Shown piece after piece: positions 1 through 10,181 of a stretch of 64,000 nucleotides of DNA. Source of the DNA: an uncultured bacterium (GTDB lineage Bacteria > Myxococcota_A > Bradymonadia > Bradymonadales > Bradymonadaceae); the NCBI GenBank assembly GCA_937981985.1, contig CALJNB010000005.1, forward strand, positions 358,427-422,426, in the 5' to 3' direction. The notes under the pieces were generated by a model. The model was not told the DNA's origin and made no database searches. It saw only the letters and a list, made by a program, of their open reading frames with translations. Each line of letters opens with the position of its first letter. Positions within the stretch are counted from its first letter, which is position 1. The translations under genes were made by a program, and so were the position numbers.

Positions 1-1475
1 ATGGTGCATTGTCTAACATCGACGCATTGGTCTCCAACACAACTAAATCCTGGCTCACAATCATTATCATCATCGCAGATGACCTCAGGCTGACAGGTTC
101 GAGATAGGGGTTCACATTCTTGGTTCGGGGGACAATCATTATCGTTTGAACAGGCGCCTGGGATGGTGCAGAAATTATTATCACAAATTTCGGGCGCATT
201 GCATTCGTCGTCTTGACGACAGTCGCCAGAAAAAACGCACTGATTCCCAGCACATGTTTCGCCGAAGGGACAGTCCATGTCTGATGTGCATTCTGGTGGG
301 CGAGGCTCGCAAACACCATTCGAACATTGGAATTCTGGCGGGCAATCGAAGTTGTCAGAGCATTCAACGATTTGAATACAGTTGCCATCTTCACAAAAAC
401 TATTTGGCGGACAGTTGATATCACGACATAAGTCATTTCGTTCACACCTGAAATTAATACAGGTTTGATCTCGGCCACATTCGTCATTTCCTCGACATTC
501 ACCAATGAAGAAACATTGATTATCGAAACAAATCTCAGACTCTCCACAATCGCGGTCGCGTTGGCAGTTGCCTAAATCTACGCACTGGTTGTTTTCACAG
601 CGCTGCTCGATTCCGCAATCGGCATCATTTCGACATTCAAAATTTTCTAAACATCGCCCATTCGTACATTGTGTGGGAGGCGGGCATTGGCGATCGTTTC
701 GGCAAAACGGCTGCTGGCACGTCCCATCTTCACAGATTTGAGCGCGCGGACAATCGTTATCGTCGCCGCAAAAGGGTTCCTCGTCGAAACAAAAGCCATC
801 TAGACAGATTTCTCCTGGCGCACATTCTCGATCGGTTCGGCACTGAAAATTGTTCGGGATGCATTCACCGAAATTACAAAATTCGTTCTCAAAACAATCT
901 TCGTCGATACGACATTGATCGCTTTCCGGGACGCAGAAGCTGTCTTGGCAGACATAATTTTCTGGGCATTGGTCATCGTTCAAACAGATGTTAATGGGCA
1001 CACAGCTATTCTGAACACATTCGTCTTCGGGTCCACACTGTGAATCATCTAGACACTCCACAACAGTGCAACTGCCATTGACACAAATAGCCGCGCTGTC
1101 AAAAACACCTACGCTACAATCGTCGTCGTCCTGACAGCTTGAACAGGTTGTGCCTTCTGGGCATGCGGGAATGCAGGTTCCATCGGTACAAATTTCGGAG
1201 TCGCCGCACTCTTGATCTGTAATGCAATCCGCTGGTTCATCCTTACAGACTCCGTCCTCACACAGTGATCCTTGTGCGCAGTCCGTATCGACCGTGCAAG
1301 AAACCGTTCCCGGGATTGTGCATATGTTATCCAAACATTCTGATCCGGATTGGCAATCTGTAGAGCTTACACATTGGGTCGTGAACGAGGTCCTTCCGCA
1401 CGCACTGACGGTCAAAAGAAAGGGGATACCGACGAATAAGACGAATAAAAGAGACGCTAATTTTTGACGAATCAT
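1..1475 (-). CDS. Cysteine-rich repeat lipoprotein, C-terminus cut by window edge
   Basis: Reading the minus strand from 1475 gives 491 open codons running off the left edge. The start at 1475 has AAGG eight bases upstream and begins a signal peptide with a hydrophobic stretch ending in a lipobox (V-S-A-C), so a lipoprotein is likely. An in-frame ATG at 1508 would only add a non-signal extension. The mature part is almost entirely tandem units of C-X5-C-X5-C-X4-C with a period near 25 residues, about 19 in view, with D/N-D-x-D/E-C as the commonest core. One unit, around residues 85-115, is irregular. This resembles Dickkopf N-terminal-type cysteine-rich repeats common in myxobacterial surface proteins. 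The function is unknown; a disulfide-stiffened surface stalk or adhesin is inferred. Confidence 0.85.
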   Translation of the reverse strand, partial: MIRQKLASLLFVLFVGIPFLLTVSACGRTSFTTQCVSSTDCQSGSECLDNICTIPGTVSCTVDTDCAQGSLCEDGVCKDEPADCITDQECGDSEICTDGTCIPACPEGTTCSSCQDDDDCSVGVFDSAAICVNGSCTVVECLDDSQCGPEDECVQNSCVPINICLNDDQCPENYVCQDSFCVPESDQCRIDEDCFENEFCNFGECIPNNFQCRTDRECAPGEICLDGFCFDEEPFCGDDNDCPRAQICEDGTCQQPFCRNDRQCPPPTQCTNGRCLENFECRNDADCGIEQRCENNQCVDLGNCQRDRDCGESEICFDNQCFFIGECRGNDECGRDQTCINFRCERNDLCRDINCPPNSFCEDGNCIQIVECSDNFDCPPEFQCSNGVCEPRPPECTSDMDCPFGETCAGNQCVFSGDCRQDDECNAPEICDNNFCTIPGACSNDNDCPPNQECEPLSRTCQPEVICDDDNDCEPGFSCVGDQCVDVRQCT

Positions 1476-1545
1476 ACGTTGAACCTTAGATTTTTGAAAA
1501 ATAAACATAGCCCAAATCCTATCATAGGCTCCATAACCTCACAAA

Positions 1546-1568
1546 TTAACAGGTAAAACGCCTGTTAA
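1546..1568. repeat. Perfect inverted repeat between ackA-pduL and the Cys-rich gene
   Basis: TTAACAGG (1546-1553), a 7-base loop and CCTGTTAA (1561-1568) form a perfect 8-bp stem. It lies downstream of the minus-strand gene ending at 1644 and upstream of the minus-strand gene starting at 1475. On the minus strand it is followed by only three T residues, so it is at best a weak terminator. A regulatory palindrome for the Cys-rich lipoprotein gene is the alternative. Confidence 0.4.
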
Positions 1569-1643
1569 GATGGCCGGGGTTTTTAAGTTTTCTGGGGGTT
1601 TTAAACGTTTACAAGGAACCTGAAGGTTTTTGGCGAGTTGGTT

Positions 1644-3461
1644 TTAAACTTGGTCGTGTTTGGTCAAGCGGGTTCGCATTGATGCAAGTCCCTCGACATT
1701 TACCAAAACGCCTTGCGCTCCGCCGCGGGCGAGTTCGGCGGCGTTACCCTCGTCGGTATCAATATGCATCTCCAATTTATAGGAAGATTTTACGCGGACT
1801 AAGACATCGCCAAACGTTAGTTTTCGGCCATTCGATTGGATCGCGATTTCGACAACATCGCGGTCTTGAACGCCAAACTTTTCGGCATCTTCAGGTTGCA
1901 TGTGTATGTGTCGCCACGCACAGATAACGCCTTGTTTGAGTTCGATCCGTCGCCCATCTGTTCCGATTAAGGTGCAGCCAGGGGAATTATCCACGTCACC
2001 AGACGCGCGTACCGGGGCATCTATTCCGAGGAAAAATTCGTCGGTCCGCGAAATCTCGACCTGATTTTTAGGCCGAGTAGGTCCAAGGATTCGAACATTC
2101 TCAAGCGTTCGTTTGGGGCCCACAATTGAAACCGTTTCGTTACATGCAAATTGGTTGGGTTGGGAAAGCGGATTTCTCTCGGTGAGTTGGTAACCCTCTC
2201 CGAATAGAGCTTCCACTGTTTCCTGAGTTAGGTGAACATGACGCGCCGATACTGCGACCGGAATTTCGAGATCGCCTTTGGTCGTATTCATTTCTAGAAC
2301 GAGTTTTGCAGATTCGATTGCGATCTGTTTCTCCTCATCGGTTTTAACTACTAAAAGTCGACAACGTGAATTTCTTGTTGAAATTTCAGCAACTGGATTT
2401 TCGGCCGACAAAGAAACATCACGATTGTGGTCTTCCCAAAAGACTGCACCCAAAAAGTCGAGTCTTTGCGCGATTCGATGGCGCATCATCACGCTATTTT
2501 CTCCTATTCCAGCCGTGAAAACGATCGCATCGACGCCTCCCATTGCCGCAGCGTAAGCACCTATATATTTTCGGACACGGTGCGCAAAAACTTGGATCGC
2601 GAGGCGACAATTTTCGTCTCCTTCAGATGCCCGTTCTTCGATATCGCGAAGATCGTTTCCGATTCCGGACAATCCACTCAGACCCGATCTTCGATTGAGA
2701 ATTTCGTCGACCTCATCAACCGTTTTACCGCTTCGGAAAAGCTCCAAAATGATTCCAGGATCAATATCCCCGGACCGTGTTCCCATGACTAAACCCTCCA
2801 ATGGAGTCATGCCCATACTGGTCTCAATCGAACGTCCATACTCAACGGCCGCTACACTACACCCGTTGCCTAGGTGACAGGTGATGATACGCAAATCTCG
2901 CCGGTCACTTTCCATATGTGCTGCGGCAACCTTAGAGACGTAGGCATGACTCACACCATGGAAGCCATAGCGTCGAAGACCTAGGTCATTAGCGATTTCA
3001 GTATCGATGGCGTAGGTCTTTGCGCGTTTGGGTAAGGTCGAGTGAAAAGCTGTGTCAAAGACAGCAATGTGCGGACAGCTGAGAAGTTTTTTTGCAGCGC
3101 GAATTCCCGCGAGATTAGGTGGATTGTGTAATGGGGCAACTTTGAATAGGGATTCGATGACTTTTTCTACTTCGTCGTCAATGATGGTTGGCTTTTGAAA
3201 TTGCTCTCCCCCGTGGACGACTCGATGTCCGACCGCGGCAAGTTCGCCTTCAAAGTTTTCTAGAAGTTTCGGTATCGCGATGGCCAAGGCATCTTGATGA
3301 TTCGTTGCGGTTAACGCTTCGGACTTGCCGTTAATTTCTAGGGTGCATCCTTCTTCCCCGAGTCTTTGGACTTTTAGGTCTCCACTTCGTTCACCGCTCT
3401 GATGATCAATGATTGACGCTTTGATCGAAGAGCTTCCGCAATTTATAATAAGGATCTTCAT
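1644..3461 (-). CDS. ackA-pduL: Fused acetate kinase / PduL-type phosphotransacylase
   Basis: A 605-residue protein with two complete enzymes. Residues 1 to about 385 are acetate kinase: N-terminal phosphate loop NCGSSSIKAS, substrate motif HRVVHGG, catalytic FDTAFH, HLGNGCS, and the adenosine motif FTAGIGENS. Residues about 397-600 are a PduL-family phosphate acyltransferase, with the two His-rich zinc-site motifs ARHVHL (His408, His410) and RHIHM (His518, His520) and a late EMHID motif. In known biochemistry PduL interconverts acyl-CoA and acyl-phosphate, and AckA converts acyl-phosphate plus ADP to acid plus ATP. The fusion would therefore carry both steps of acetate production with ATP gain, in the cytoplasm. 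It lies 32 bp after the M3 peptidase gene on the same strand. There is no stop or frameshift at the junction. Acetyl versus propionyl preference cannot be read from sequence. Confidence 0.92.
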   Translation of the reverse strand: MKILIINCGSSSIKASIIDHQSGERSGDLKVQRLGEEGCTLEINGKSEALTATNHQDALAIAIPKLLENFEGELAAVGHRVVHGGEQFQKPTIIDDEVEKVIESLFKVAPLHNPPNLAGIRAAKKLLSCPHIAVFDTAFHSTLPKRAKTYAIDTEIANDLGLRRYGFHGVSHAYVSKVAAAHMESDRRDLRIITCHLGNGCSVAAVEYGRSIETSMGMTPLEGLVMGTRSGDIDPGIILELFRSGKTVDEVDEILNRRSGLSGLSGIGNDLRDIEERASEGDENCRLAIQVFAHRVRKYIGAYAAAMGGVDAIVFTAGIGENSVMMRHRIAQRLDFLGAVFWEDHNRDVSLSAENPVAEISTRNSRCRLLVVKTDEEKQIAIESAKLVLEMNTTKGDLEIPVAVSARHVHLTQETVEALFGEGYQLTERNPLSQPNQFACNETVSIVGPKRTLENVRILGPTRPKNQVEISRTDEFFLGIDAPVRASGDVDNSPGCTLIGTDGRRIELKQGVICAWRHIHMQPEDAEKFGVQDRDVVEIAIQSNGRKLTFGDVLVRVKSSYKLEMHIDTDEGNAAELARGGAQGVLVNVEGLASMRTRLTKHDQV

Positions 3462-3493
3462 TAGATGTCCCGTAGGTTATGAGTAGATGAAAA

Positions 3494-5158
3494 TTATTTC
3501 AGAAATGCATTCGCACGTTCGACAACCGATACCAAGCATCCGTCTTCGAAAGGCGATTTCAGGCCCGCGGATTTAGCTAACTCTTGGAATGGGGCCTCAC
3601 CGCCTCGACGGCAAAGTTTGACGTAACGTTCGATAGCCGCATCATAATCACTTTGGCTATCATTCCAAAATTGCAAGGCACAGGTGAGTGCGAGGACGTA
3701 GTCGATATAGTAAAAAGGTCCCATGAATATGTGGCTCTGTGCATGCCAGCGTCCGCCGTTTGCCCCATGTTCGATATCGCCCCAATCAAGCCACGGGAGG
3801 TATAGTTCTTCCATTTTTTTCCAAGTCGCGTTGCGTTCAGTTGGAGTCATTTCGGGGTTTTCATAAATTTCATGTTGGAAATGATCTACCGCACACCCGT
3901 ATGGCATGAAGGAAAGGGCACCGGTGAGGTGGACTTTACGAAAGCGATCTGCGTCGTCTCCAAAGAATTTTTCCATATGCGGCCAGGTTAGGTACTCCAA
4001 ACTCATCGAGTGAATTTCGGCAGATTCCATAGTTGGCCAATAATAATCGGAAATATTTTGAGATTGCGCCAAGTAATTTTGGAAAGCATGACCGATTTCG
4101 TGGGTGAACACTTCCACATCATGCTTGGTACCGTTGAAGTTGGCGAAAACGAAGGGCACGCCGTATATGGGGAAGGAAGTACAAAATCCTCCGCCAGACT
4201 TTCCGTCTCTGGAGTCCAGATCAAGAAGATTTCGGTTGTCCATTAAGCGGAAGAAATCGCCTAGTTCTGGATGCATACCGTCAAACATTTTCTTAGCGGA
4301 TTCGGTAAGTGTTTTAGGGTCTCCGTTGGGTTTTGGAGCGCCTCTAAGATCAGGAACACTATCCCAAACCATGAGTTTTTCTACGCCTAATTTTGAGCGC
4401 TGTTCTTCTTTTAGTTTGGAAACCAAAGGTACGACATTTTTGATCACTTGATTGCGGAAGTGTTTCACATCGGTGGCATTATAGTCGATGCGTTGCATGC
4501 GTTGATATCCCAACTTTACGTAATTTTCGTGCCCTAGTTTCTGGGCCATTTTAGTACGTAGCTTTACTAATTTGTCGTAGTGTTGACCGTTTGCCGCGGA
4601 GTTGTCCGCGTACCATTGCCATTGTGCTTTTGCGGCCATGTGTCGCTTTTCACGATTTGCCTCCGATTCAAATTTGACAATTGTTGAAAGGTTAAAGGTT
4701 TCTCCGAAACATTGGATCTTTGCTTTTGCTTTTCCTTCCATGTAATCGGCGACTTCTTTGGATTCTAAAACAAGATCGTCTTGGATAACGGGTTCGTAGG
4801 TAAGAATATCAGTTGCCCACAAATCGAAGGCATGTTGACCATATTCGGCAACAAGTGTGTCTTTATTTTCGATAAGCTTACGTTTCATTGCGACCGCAAG
4901 TTCTGTGAACTTTGGAGAAATCTCATCGGAAAACTCACGTTCAGCTTTGAAGGTCTCGTTAGTCGTATCTTGTGAAAAACGTAAATGGGTAATGGATGAA
5001 TAGGTGTTCAACTTGTTTCGAATGTTATCCCAGGATTTGACCACTTCAGTTAAATCGTTGTTTGCTTCGATGGCCGAAAATAGGGTGTTATATGAGGCGG
5101 TGACGTCGGCTAGACTAGGACGATTAACGTTCATTTCGGAAAATTGAAGATCAGACAT
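3494..5158 (-). CDS. M3 family oligoendopeptidase (PepF-like)
   Basis: A zinc metallopeptidase of family M3, 554 residues, in the size range of oligoendopeptidase F. The zinc motif HEIGH is preceded by VFT, and the third ligand Glu is expected in the following SAEIHSMS segment. A mixed helical N-terminal half is followed by the catalytic half, as usual. These enzymes cut short peptides in the cytoplasm. I chose the start at 5158 because AGGAA lies six bases upstream. A longer frame from 5206 adds 16 residues without a ribosome site and crowds the divergent rpsB leader. No signal peptide is visible. It is probably co-transcribed with the downstream acetate kinase fusion, although no functional link is obvious. 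Confidence 0.88.
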   Translation of the reverse strand: MSDLQFSEMNVNRPSLADVTASYNTLFSAIEANNDLTEVVKSWDNIRNKLNTYSSITHLRFSQDTTNETFKAEREFSDEISPKFTELAVAMKRKLIENKDTLVAEYGQHAFDLWATDILTYEPVIQDDLVLESKEVADYMEGKAKAKIQCFGETFNLSTIVKFESEANREKRHMAAKAQWQWYADNSAANGQHYDKLVKLRTKMAQKLGHENYVKLGYQRMQRIDYNATDVKHFRNQVIKNVVPLVSKLKEEQRSKLGVEKLMVWDSVPDLRGAPKPNGDPKTLTESAKKMFDGMHPELGDFFRLMDNRNLLDLDSRDGKSGGGFCTSFPIYGVPFVFANFNGTKHDVEVFTHEIGHAFQNYLAQSQNISDYYWPTMESAEIHSMSLEYLTWPHMEKFFGDDADRFRKVHLTGALSFMPYGCAVDHFQHEIYENPEMTPTERNATWKKMEELYLPWLDWGDIEHGANGGRWHAQSHIFMGPFYYIDYVLALTCALQFWNDSQSDYDAAIERYVKLCRRGGEAPFQELAKSAGLKSPFEDGCLVSVVERANAFLK

Positions 5159-5317
5159 ACCAGTTCCTATTTCTATGTGCGGGCTTAGCTGGCCGACTTT
5201 ATACATAAACGTGGCGGATCTTACAATTCCGAACGTCTGGTTTGGGTTTCTTTGCGCTTAACGCGAAAGGTTTCGGAAATTCTTCAATCCGATCGCTAAA
5301 TAATGGCTCTTATTTAG

Positions 5318-5346
5318 TTGAAACTACTTAAAGAGCGTGCTATCTA
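5318..5346 (+). promoter_or_regulatory. Sigma70-like promoter for rpsB-tsf
   Basis: TTGAAA at 5318-5323 and TATCTA at 5341-5346 are separated by exactly 17 bases. Transcription would start near 5353 and leave a leader of roughly 95 bases before the rpsB start. It is the best promoter match in the divergent gap between the M3 peptidase and rpsB. Confidence 0.6.
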
Positions 5347-5384
5347 GCGCACTAATTTCGCACGTCATCGGACCTTGTCCCGAG

Positions 5385-5402
5385 TGCCTAGGAGACTAGG
5401 TG
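5385..5402 (+). promoter_or_regulatory. GNRA-capped hairpin in the rpsB leader
   Basis: CCTAG (5387-5391), a GAGA tetraloop (5392-5395) and CTAGG (5396-5400) form a perfect 5-bp hairpin with a GNRA loop. Two G-U pairs can extend it outward. It lies about 50 bases upstream of the rpsB start, inside the predicted leader. S2 is known to autoregulate in several phyla, so an S2-binding leader element is plausible. It does not match a leader structure I can name. Confidence 0.35.
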
Positions 5403-5449
5403 GTAAACAAGGGCTGAAGATGACGGACGTTCAACAAATGGAGAATAAA

Positions 5450-6334
5450 ATGGCACAAGTCACAATGCGTGATCTACTCGAAGCCGGAGTTCACTTCGGT
5501 CACCAAACCAATCGCTGGGATCCAAAAATGGGACCCTATATTTATGGCGCCAGAAATGGTGTTCATGTTATCGATCTCTCTCAGACTGTAAGACTACTTG
5601 CATCTGCGATCGATTTCGTTCGTCATACGACCTCAACGGGTAAATCGGTTCTTTTTATCGGTACTAAGCGTCAAGCTCAGGAGACTGTTCAGGAACAAGC
5701 GGTTCGCAGTGGACAATACTTCGTTGTTAACCGTTGGTTAGGTGGAACGCTTACCAACTTCCAAACTATCAAGAAATCAATTGATAAATTGAAAGACATC
5801 GAAAAGATGGCCAAAGATGGTTCGTACGGTAAATATACGAAGAAAGAAGTTCTAAAATTTGAACGTGAAAGAACACGTCTTGATAGCAATGTTGGTGGAA
5901 TCGCCGATATGAAAAACCTTCCCGGCGCGATTTTCGTCCTGGATCCAAAGCGTGAAGATATTGCCGTCAAAGAAGCTAGAAAATTGGGAATCCCGGTTAT
6001 CGCTGTTTGCGATACGAACTGCAGCCCTGCCGGAGTTGATTTCGTAATCCCTGGAAATGATGATGCGATCCGTTCGATTCGTCTGTTCACAGGTGCAATT
6101 GCAGATGCATGCATCGAAGGTGCTCGTCTTGCAAAAACGAAAGCAAAAGACGCTCCTGATAAGGGAACTGGATATTCGGTTGGCGCTTCAAAAGGTGACG
6201 GCCCTAAAGTTCAGCACGTACAACGCTCGGATAAGCAAGACGGACGTAAAGAAACAGATGCTAGCGCATCTCCAAGTGCCGAAGCCGCACCTGCCCCCGC
6301 AGCAACAACTACACCTGCAGCAAGCAAAGAATAG
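5450..6334 (+). CDS. rpsB: 30S ribosomal protein S2
   Basis: 294 residues. The N-terminus, starting [20 protein letters not shown], matches S2 closely, followed by the RWLGG, LTN, and late [13 protein letters not shown] signatures. S2 sits on the back of the small ribosomal subunit and is needed for S1 binding. The start at 5450 is set by homology and by GGAG six bases upstream; the longer frame from 5375 runs through the leader hairpin. After about residue 235 the protein has a non-conserved tail, first basic and then Ala/Pro-rich, longer than in E. coli S2. It is followed by tsf after nine bases, the usual bacterial order. Confidence 0.97.
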   Translation: MAQVTMRDLLEAGVHFGHQTNRWDPKMGPYIYGARNGVHVIDLSQTVRLLASAIDFVRHTTSTGKSVLFIGTKRQAQETVQEQAVRSGQYFVVNRWLGGTLTNFQTIKKSIDKLKDIEKMAKDGSYGKYTKKEVLKFERERTRLDSNVGGIADMKNLPGAIFVLDPKREDIAVKEARKLGIPVIAVCDTNCSPAGVDFVIPGNDDAIRSIRLFTGAIADACIEGARLAKTKAKDAPDKGTGYSVGASKGDGPKVQHVQRSDKQDGRKETDASASPSAEAAPAPAATTTPAASKE

Positions 6335-6343
6335 GAGATAGAT

Positions 6344-7237
6344 ATGACTGTTACAGCCGCTATGGTTAAAGAGCTCCGACAAATGTCCGGAGCAGGAATG
6401 ATGGATTGTAAAAAAGCTCTTGTTGAGCATGACGGAGATATCGAGTCAGCGATGACTTATCTTCAGAAAAAAGGCATTGCTGCCGCAGAAAAGAAATCAG
6501 GTCGCATTGCTGCCGAAGGACTCGTTGCGCAGTGGGTTTCTGATGACCACAAAAAGGGTGTTCTCGTTGAAGTGAATTGCGAAACCGATTTCGTTTCTCG
6601 CAACGACCAGTTCATCGAATTAGTAGGAAAGGTAACTGATTCTATCGGTTCAAGCGATGTTACTACTGTTGAAGCAGCGATGGAATTGAGTGTTGCTGGT
6701 CAAAATATGACAGATTTCCTCAACGATGCGATAGCTACAATTGGTGAGAAGATTCAAATTCGTCGTTTTCAACGTTTTGACGAGCCAGAGGGATTTGTAG
6801 AAGGTTACCTTCACGCGGGTTCACAGATTGGCGTTATGGTAAAAGTTAAAGGAAGCGTTAATGACGATGCTTCTCAATTCGCCAAAGACGTATCTATGCA
6901 TATCGCCGCGATGAATCCTGGATTCCTCTCCCCCGACGATATTACCGCTGATGACGTTTCTAAGCAGGAAGAAATTTTCACTGCAATGGTCGTTGATTCT
7001 GGAAAGCCCGCTGAAATCGCCCCGAAAATTGTTCAAGGTAAGATGGGCAAGTGGAAGCGCGAGCAATCTTTATTGGCTCAGGCCTTTGTAAAAGATAGTA
7101 AGCTTTCTGTTCAGCAGTACCAAGATAAAGTCGGTGGTGTTCAACTTGTATCTTTCCATCGATACGCCGTAGGCGAGGGGATTGAGAAAAAAGTTGATAA
7201 CTTGGCCGAAGAGGTCGCAGCAACCCTCAAGGGTTAA
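6344..7237 (+). CDS. tsf: Elongation factor Ts
   Basis: 297 residues. EF-Ts exchanges GDP for GTP on EF-Tu in the cytoplasm. The N-terminal UBA-like module is clear (VKELRQMSGAGMMDCKKAL), followed by the core segment VNCETDFVSRNDQF that contacts EF-Tu. Length is that of the normal two-subdomain form. AGGAG lies six bases before the start. It is co-transcribed with rpsB and followed within 15 bases by a strong intrinsic terminator, so pyrH is probably separated from this unit. Confidence 0.97.
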   Translation: MTVTAAMVKELRQMSGAGMMDCKKALVEHDGDIESAMTYLQKKGIAAAEKKSGRIAAEGLVAQWVSDDHKKGVLVEVNCETDFVSRNDQFIELVGKVTDSIGSSDVTTVEAAMELSVAGQNMTDFLNDAIATIGEKIQIRRFQRFDEPEGFVEGYLHAGSQIGVMVKVKGSVNDDASQFAKDVSMHIAAMNPGFLSPDDITADDVSKQEEIFTAMVVDSGKPAEIAPKIVQGKMGKWKREQSLLAQAFVKDSKLSVQQYQDKVGGVQLVSFHRYAVGEGIEKKVDNLAEEVAATLKG

Positions 7238-7249
7238 TCGATTATTTCT

Positions 7250-8059
<810 letters not shown>

Positions 8060-8097
8060 TTTCACAGTTCTTGTGGGTCTAGCGCGTCTGGATCTAC

Positions 8098-8126
8098 TTG
8101 AGAGCAAAATCGCAATCCTCTAAAAT
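8098..8126 (+). promoter_or_regulatory. Sigma70-like promoter for the OmpA-family gene
   Basis: TTGAGA at 8098-8103, a 17-base spacer and TAAAAT at 8121-8126. The predicted leader is about 110 bases, to the start at 8247. Confidence 0.5.
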
Positions 8127-8246
8127 TTTGATCCTATTGTTCTAATCTTGGCGGAATAAAAGAAGATCTTGTTCTTGCGGCAACTCCAGATCCAACGTAA
8201 AAGACCGCGTTACCTTGAGATTTTACTAATTTTAATAAAGAAACAC

Positions 8247-10130
8247 ATGAAAAAACACATCACATTGTTGTTCGTCGCTTTTTCTTTCCTTACCTCGCCG
8301 CTTGTCGCGCAGGAAGAAGTCAAAGAAAAAGTAGCTGAAGAAGTAAAAGCCGCAGATACAAAGGTTGAAGAGCAGGCAAAAGCTGTCTCTGATGCTTCAG
8401 CGGAAAAAGCTGAAGAAGCGGTGTCTGAAGGTGGAGGTAACGAAGACGAAGACGAACGTGAAAGTGCCGACGGAAGTTATGAGTGGCAAGCGTCATACGG
8501 CATCGGTGCCGAATTTGGAATCTGGTTTACCGATTTCGAACGTTGGGAAATATGTAGCAATGATAACAATACTACCTTCCAGGAAGATTGCTATTTAACT
8601 AAACCGAACACCACACTGAAAACAGACTATTCAGAGGTGTTCAATATTGACCTCTATTTGGAAGCTTCGCTTTTGGAAGGAACACGATTCTCTGTGTTTG
8701 GCGGTATTCAGTCTCCTTTTGGATCTGAGCCTTCAGTTCGCGCTCTATATATCGGTATCGAGCCCGCATTTGCGTTCCGTCGTGATGATTGGGAACTTGC
8801 CTTGGGTGTCGGCGTAGCGCTGGGCACGGCCAATCTTGAACACGAAACCGGCGAGAAACTAGATACGACTCTCACCTTGCTTCGTCCCTTTATTGAGCTC
8901 CGTCATTATTTAGCAAGTTGGTCGGCAATTTATGGCCGTGTTGGCTTCAATCAATGGTTGATTTCAGAAGACCCAGAGGTCGAAAATATCACACTCGAGG
9001 TTTCTGAGAATAATCTTAATATCGGCGGATTGTGGATGTCTGTCGGTCTTCGCTTCGGTTCATTTCCAAGTCACACGAAAACGATCGGTGATTCGGATGG
9101 AGACGGTATCAAAGACGATATCGACGATTGTCCAGACGAAGCTGAAGACATGGACGGATTTAAAGATGATGATGGATGTCCAGAAGCAGACAACGACGAA
9201 GATGGCATTCTCGATGCTGTTGATAAGTGTCCGAACGTTGCCGAAGATCTAGATGGTTATATGGACGAAGACGGCTGTCCTGAAACCGACGACGATAGCG
9301 ACGGCGATGGAATTCTGAACAATGTTGATAAGTGTCCAAAGGTTGCAGAAGATAAAGATGGATTCGAAGACGAAGATGGTTGCCCAGAGTTGGATAACGA
9401 CGGTGATTCGATTCTTGATACGGACGATAAGTGTCCACTCGTCGCGGAAGACAAAGACGGCTTTCAAGATGAAGATGGGTGTCCTGACGAAGATAATGAT
9501 GGTGACGGGTTCCTAGATGCTAAAGACAAGTGTCCAAACGAAGCTGAAGTTATTAATGGTGTTGAAGACGAAGATGGTTGTCCGGATAAAGGGAAAACCA
9601 AAGTTAGAATTACTGAAACCAAAATCGAGATTTTGGAAAAAGTATTCTTCGATTCCGGAAAAGCGAAGATTAAGTCACGAAGTTTTGGTCTACTCAATCA
9701 GGTAGCAGCGGTCTTAAAAGCGTATCCGAAGATGACTAAGATTCGAGTCGAAGGCCATACTGACGATCGCGGAAATGACGCATTCAATCTCAAGTTGTCG
9801 CAGAAACGTGCCGAGTCGGTTGTTACTTATCTTTCTGAGCAAGGTGTTGCTGTTGGACGTCTCGTTGCGACGGGATTCGGCGAGACTAAGCCTATTGAAG
9901 ACAATAAAACCTATGCTGGACGTGGTGCAAATCGTCGTGTTGAATTCAACATCATTGAAGTTGATGGAAAATCAACAGACGGAAAGAGCGCTGTAATTAG
10001 AACCGAAGAGAAGGTCGAAGAAAAAGAACCTGCTAAGAAAGTTGAAGATGCAGCTAAAGACGTCAAGGATGCTGCTAAAAAGGTTGAAGAAAAAGTGGAA
10101 GAAAAGAAAACTGAAGAAAAACCAAAATAG
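8247..10130 (+). CDS. OmpA-family outer-membrane protein with TSP3 calcium repeats
   Basis: 627 residues from the start that gives a clean signal peptide (cleavage near residue 20); the frame upstream to 8169 has no signal. Order of parts: a Lys/Glu/Ala-rich segment (about 22-70), a likely eight-stranded beta-barrel (about 75-280), five thrombospondin type 3 repeats with D-x-D-x-D-G and a CP-x-E/V-AED-x-DG pattern (about 285-455), an OmpA C-terminal peptidoglycan-binding domain (GHTDDRGND, LSQKRAESV, ANRRVEF; about 465-585), and a strongly charged Lys/Glu tail. The barrel should sit in the outer membrane, with the OmpA domain holding the cell wall and the TSP3 rod binding calcium between them. 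It has its own promoter and terminator. Confidence 0.92.
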   Translation: MKKHITLLFVAFSFLTSPLVAQEEVKEKVAEEVKAADTKVEEQAKAVSDASAEKAEEAVSEGGGNEDEDERESADGSYEWQASYGIGAEFGIWFTDFERWEICSNDNNTTFQEDCYLTKPNTTLKTDYSEVFNIDLYLEASLLEGTRFSVFGGIQSPFGSEPSVRALYIGIEPAFAFRRDDWELALGVGVALGTANLEHETGEKLDTTLTLLRPFIELRHYLASWSAIYGRVGFNQWLISEDPEVENITLEVSENNLNIGGLWMSVGLRFGSFPSHTKTIGDSDGDGIKDDIDDCPDEAEDMDGFKDDDGCPEADNDEDGILDAVDKCPNVAEDLDGYMDEDGCPETDDDSDGDGILNNVDKCPKVAEDKDGFEDEDGCPELDNDGDSILDTDDKCPLVAEDKDGFQDEDGCPDEDNDGDGFLDAKDKCPNEAEVINGVEDEDGCPDKGKTKVRITETKIEILEKVFFDSGKAKIKSRSFGLLNQVAAVLKAYPKMTKIRVEGHTDDRGNDAFNLKLSQKRAESVVTYLSEQGVAVGRLVATGFGETKPIEDNKTYAGRGANRRVEFNIIEVDGKSTDGKSAVIRTEEKVEEKEPAKKVEDAAKDVKDAAKKVEEKVEEKKTEEKPK

Positions 10131-10152
10131 TTCATTTCTCACTGTTCTCAGT

Positions 10153-10181
10153 AGGCTGACCTTTTGGGTCGGCCTTTTTTT
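10153..10181 (+). terminator. Intrinsic terminator after the OmpA-family gene
   Basis: AGGCTGACC (10153-10161) pairs with GGTCGGCCT (10167-10175) over nine base pairs with one G-U pair and a five-base loop, followed by a T run to 10181. Confidence 0.88.

Noticed and set aside
5375..5449. A 25-residue N-terminal extension of S2.
   Set aside because: It lies in the leader and hairpin, while S2 homology and GGAG both point to 5450.
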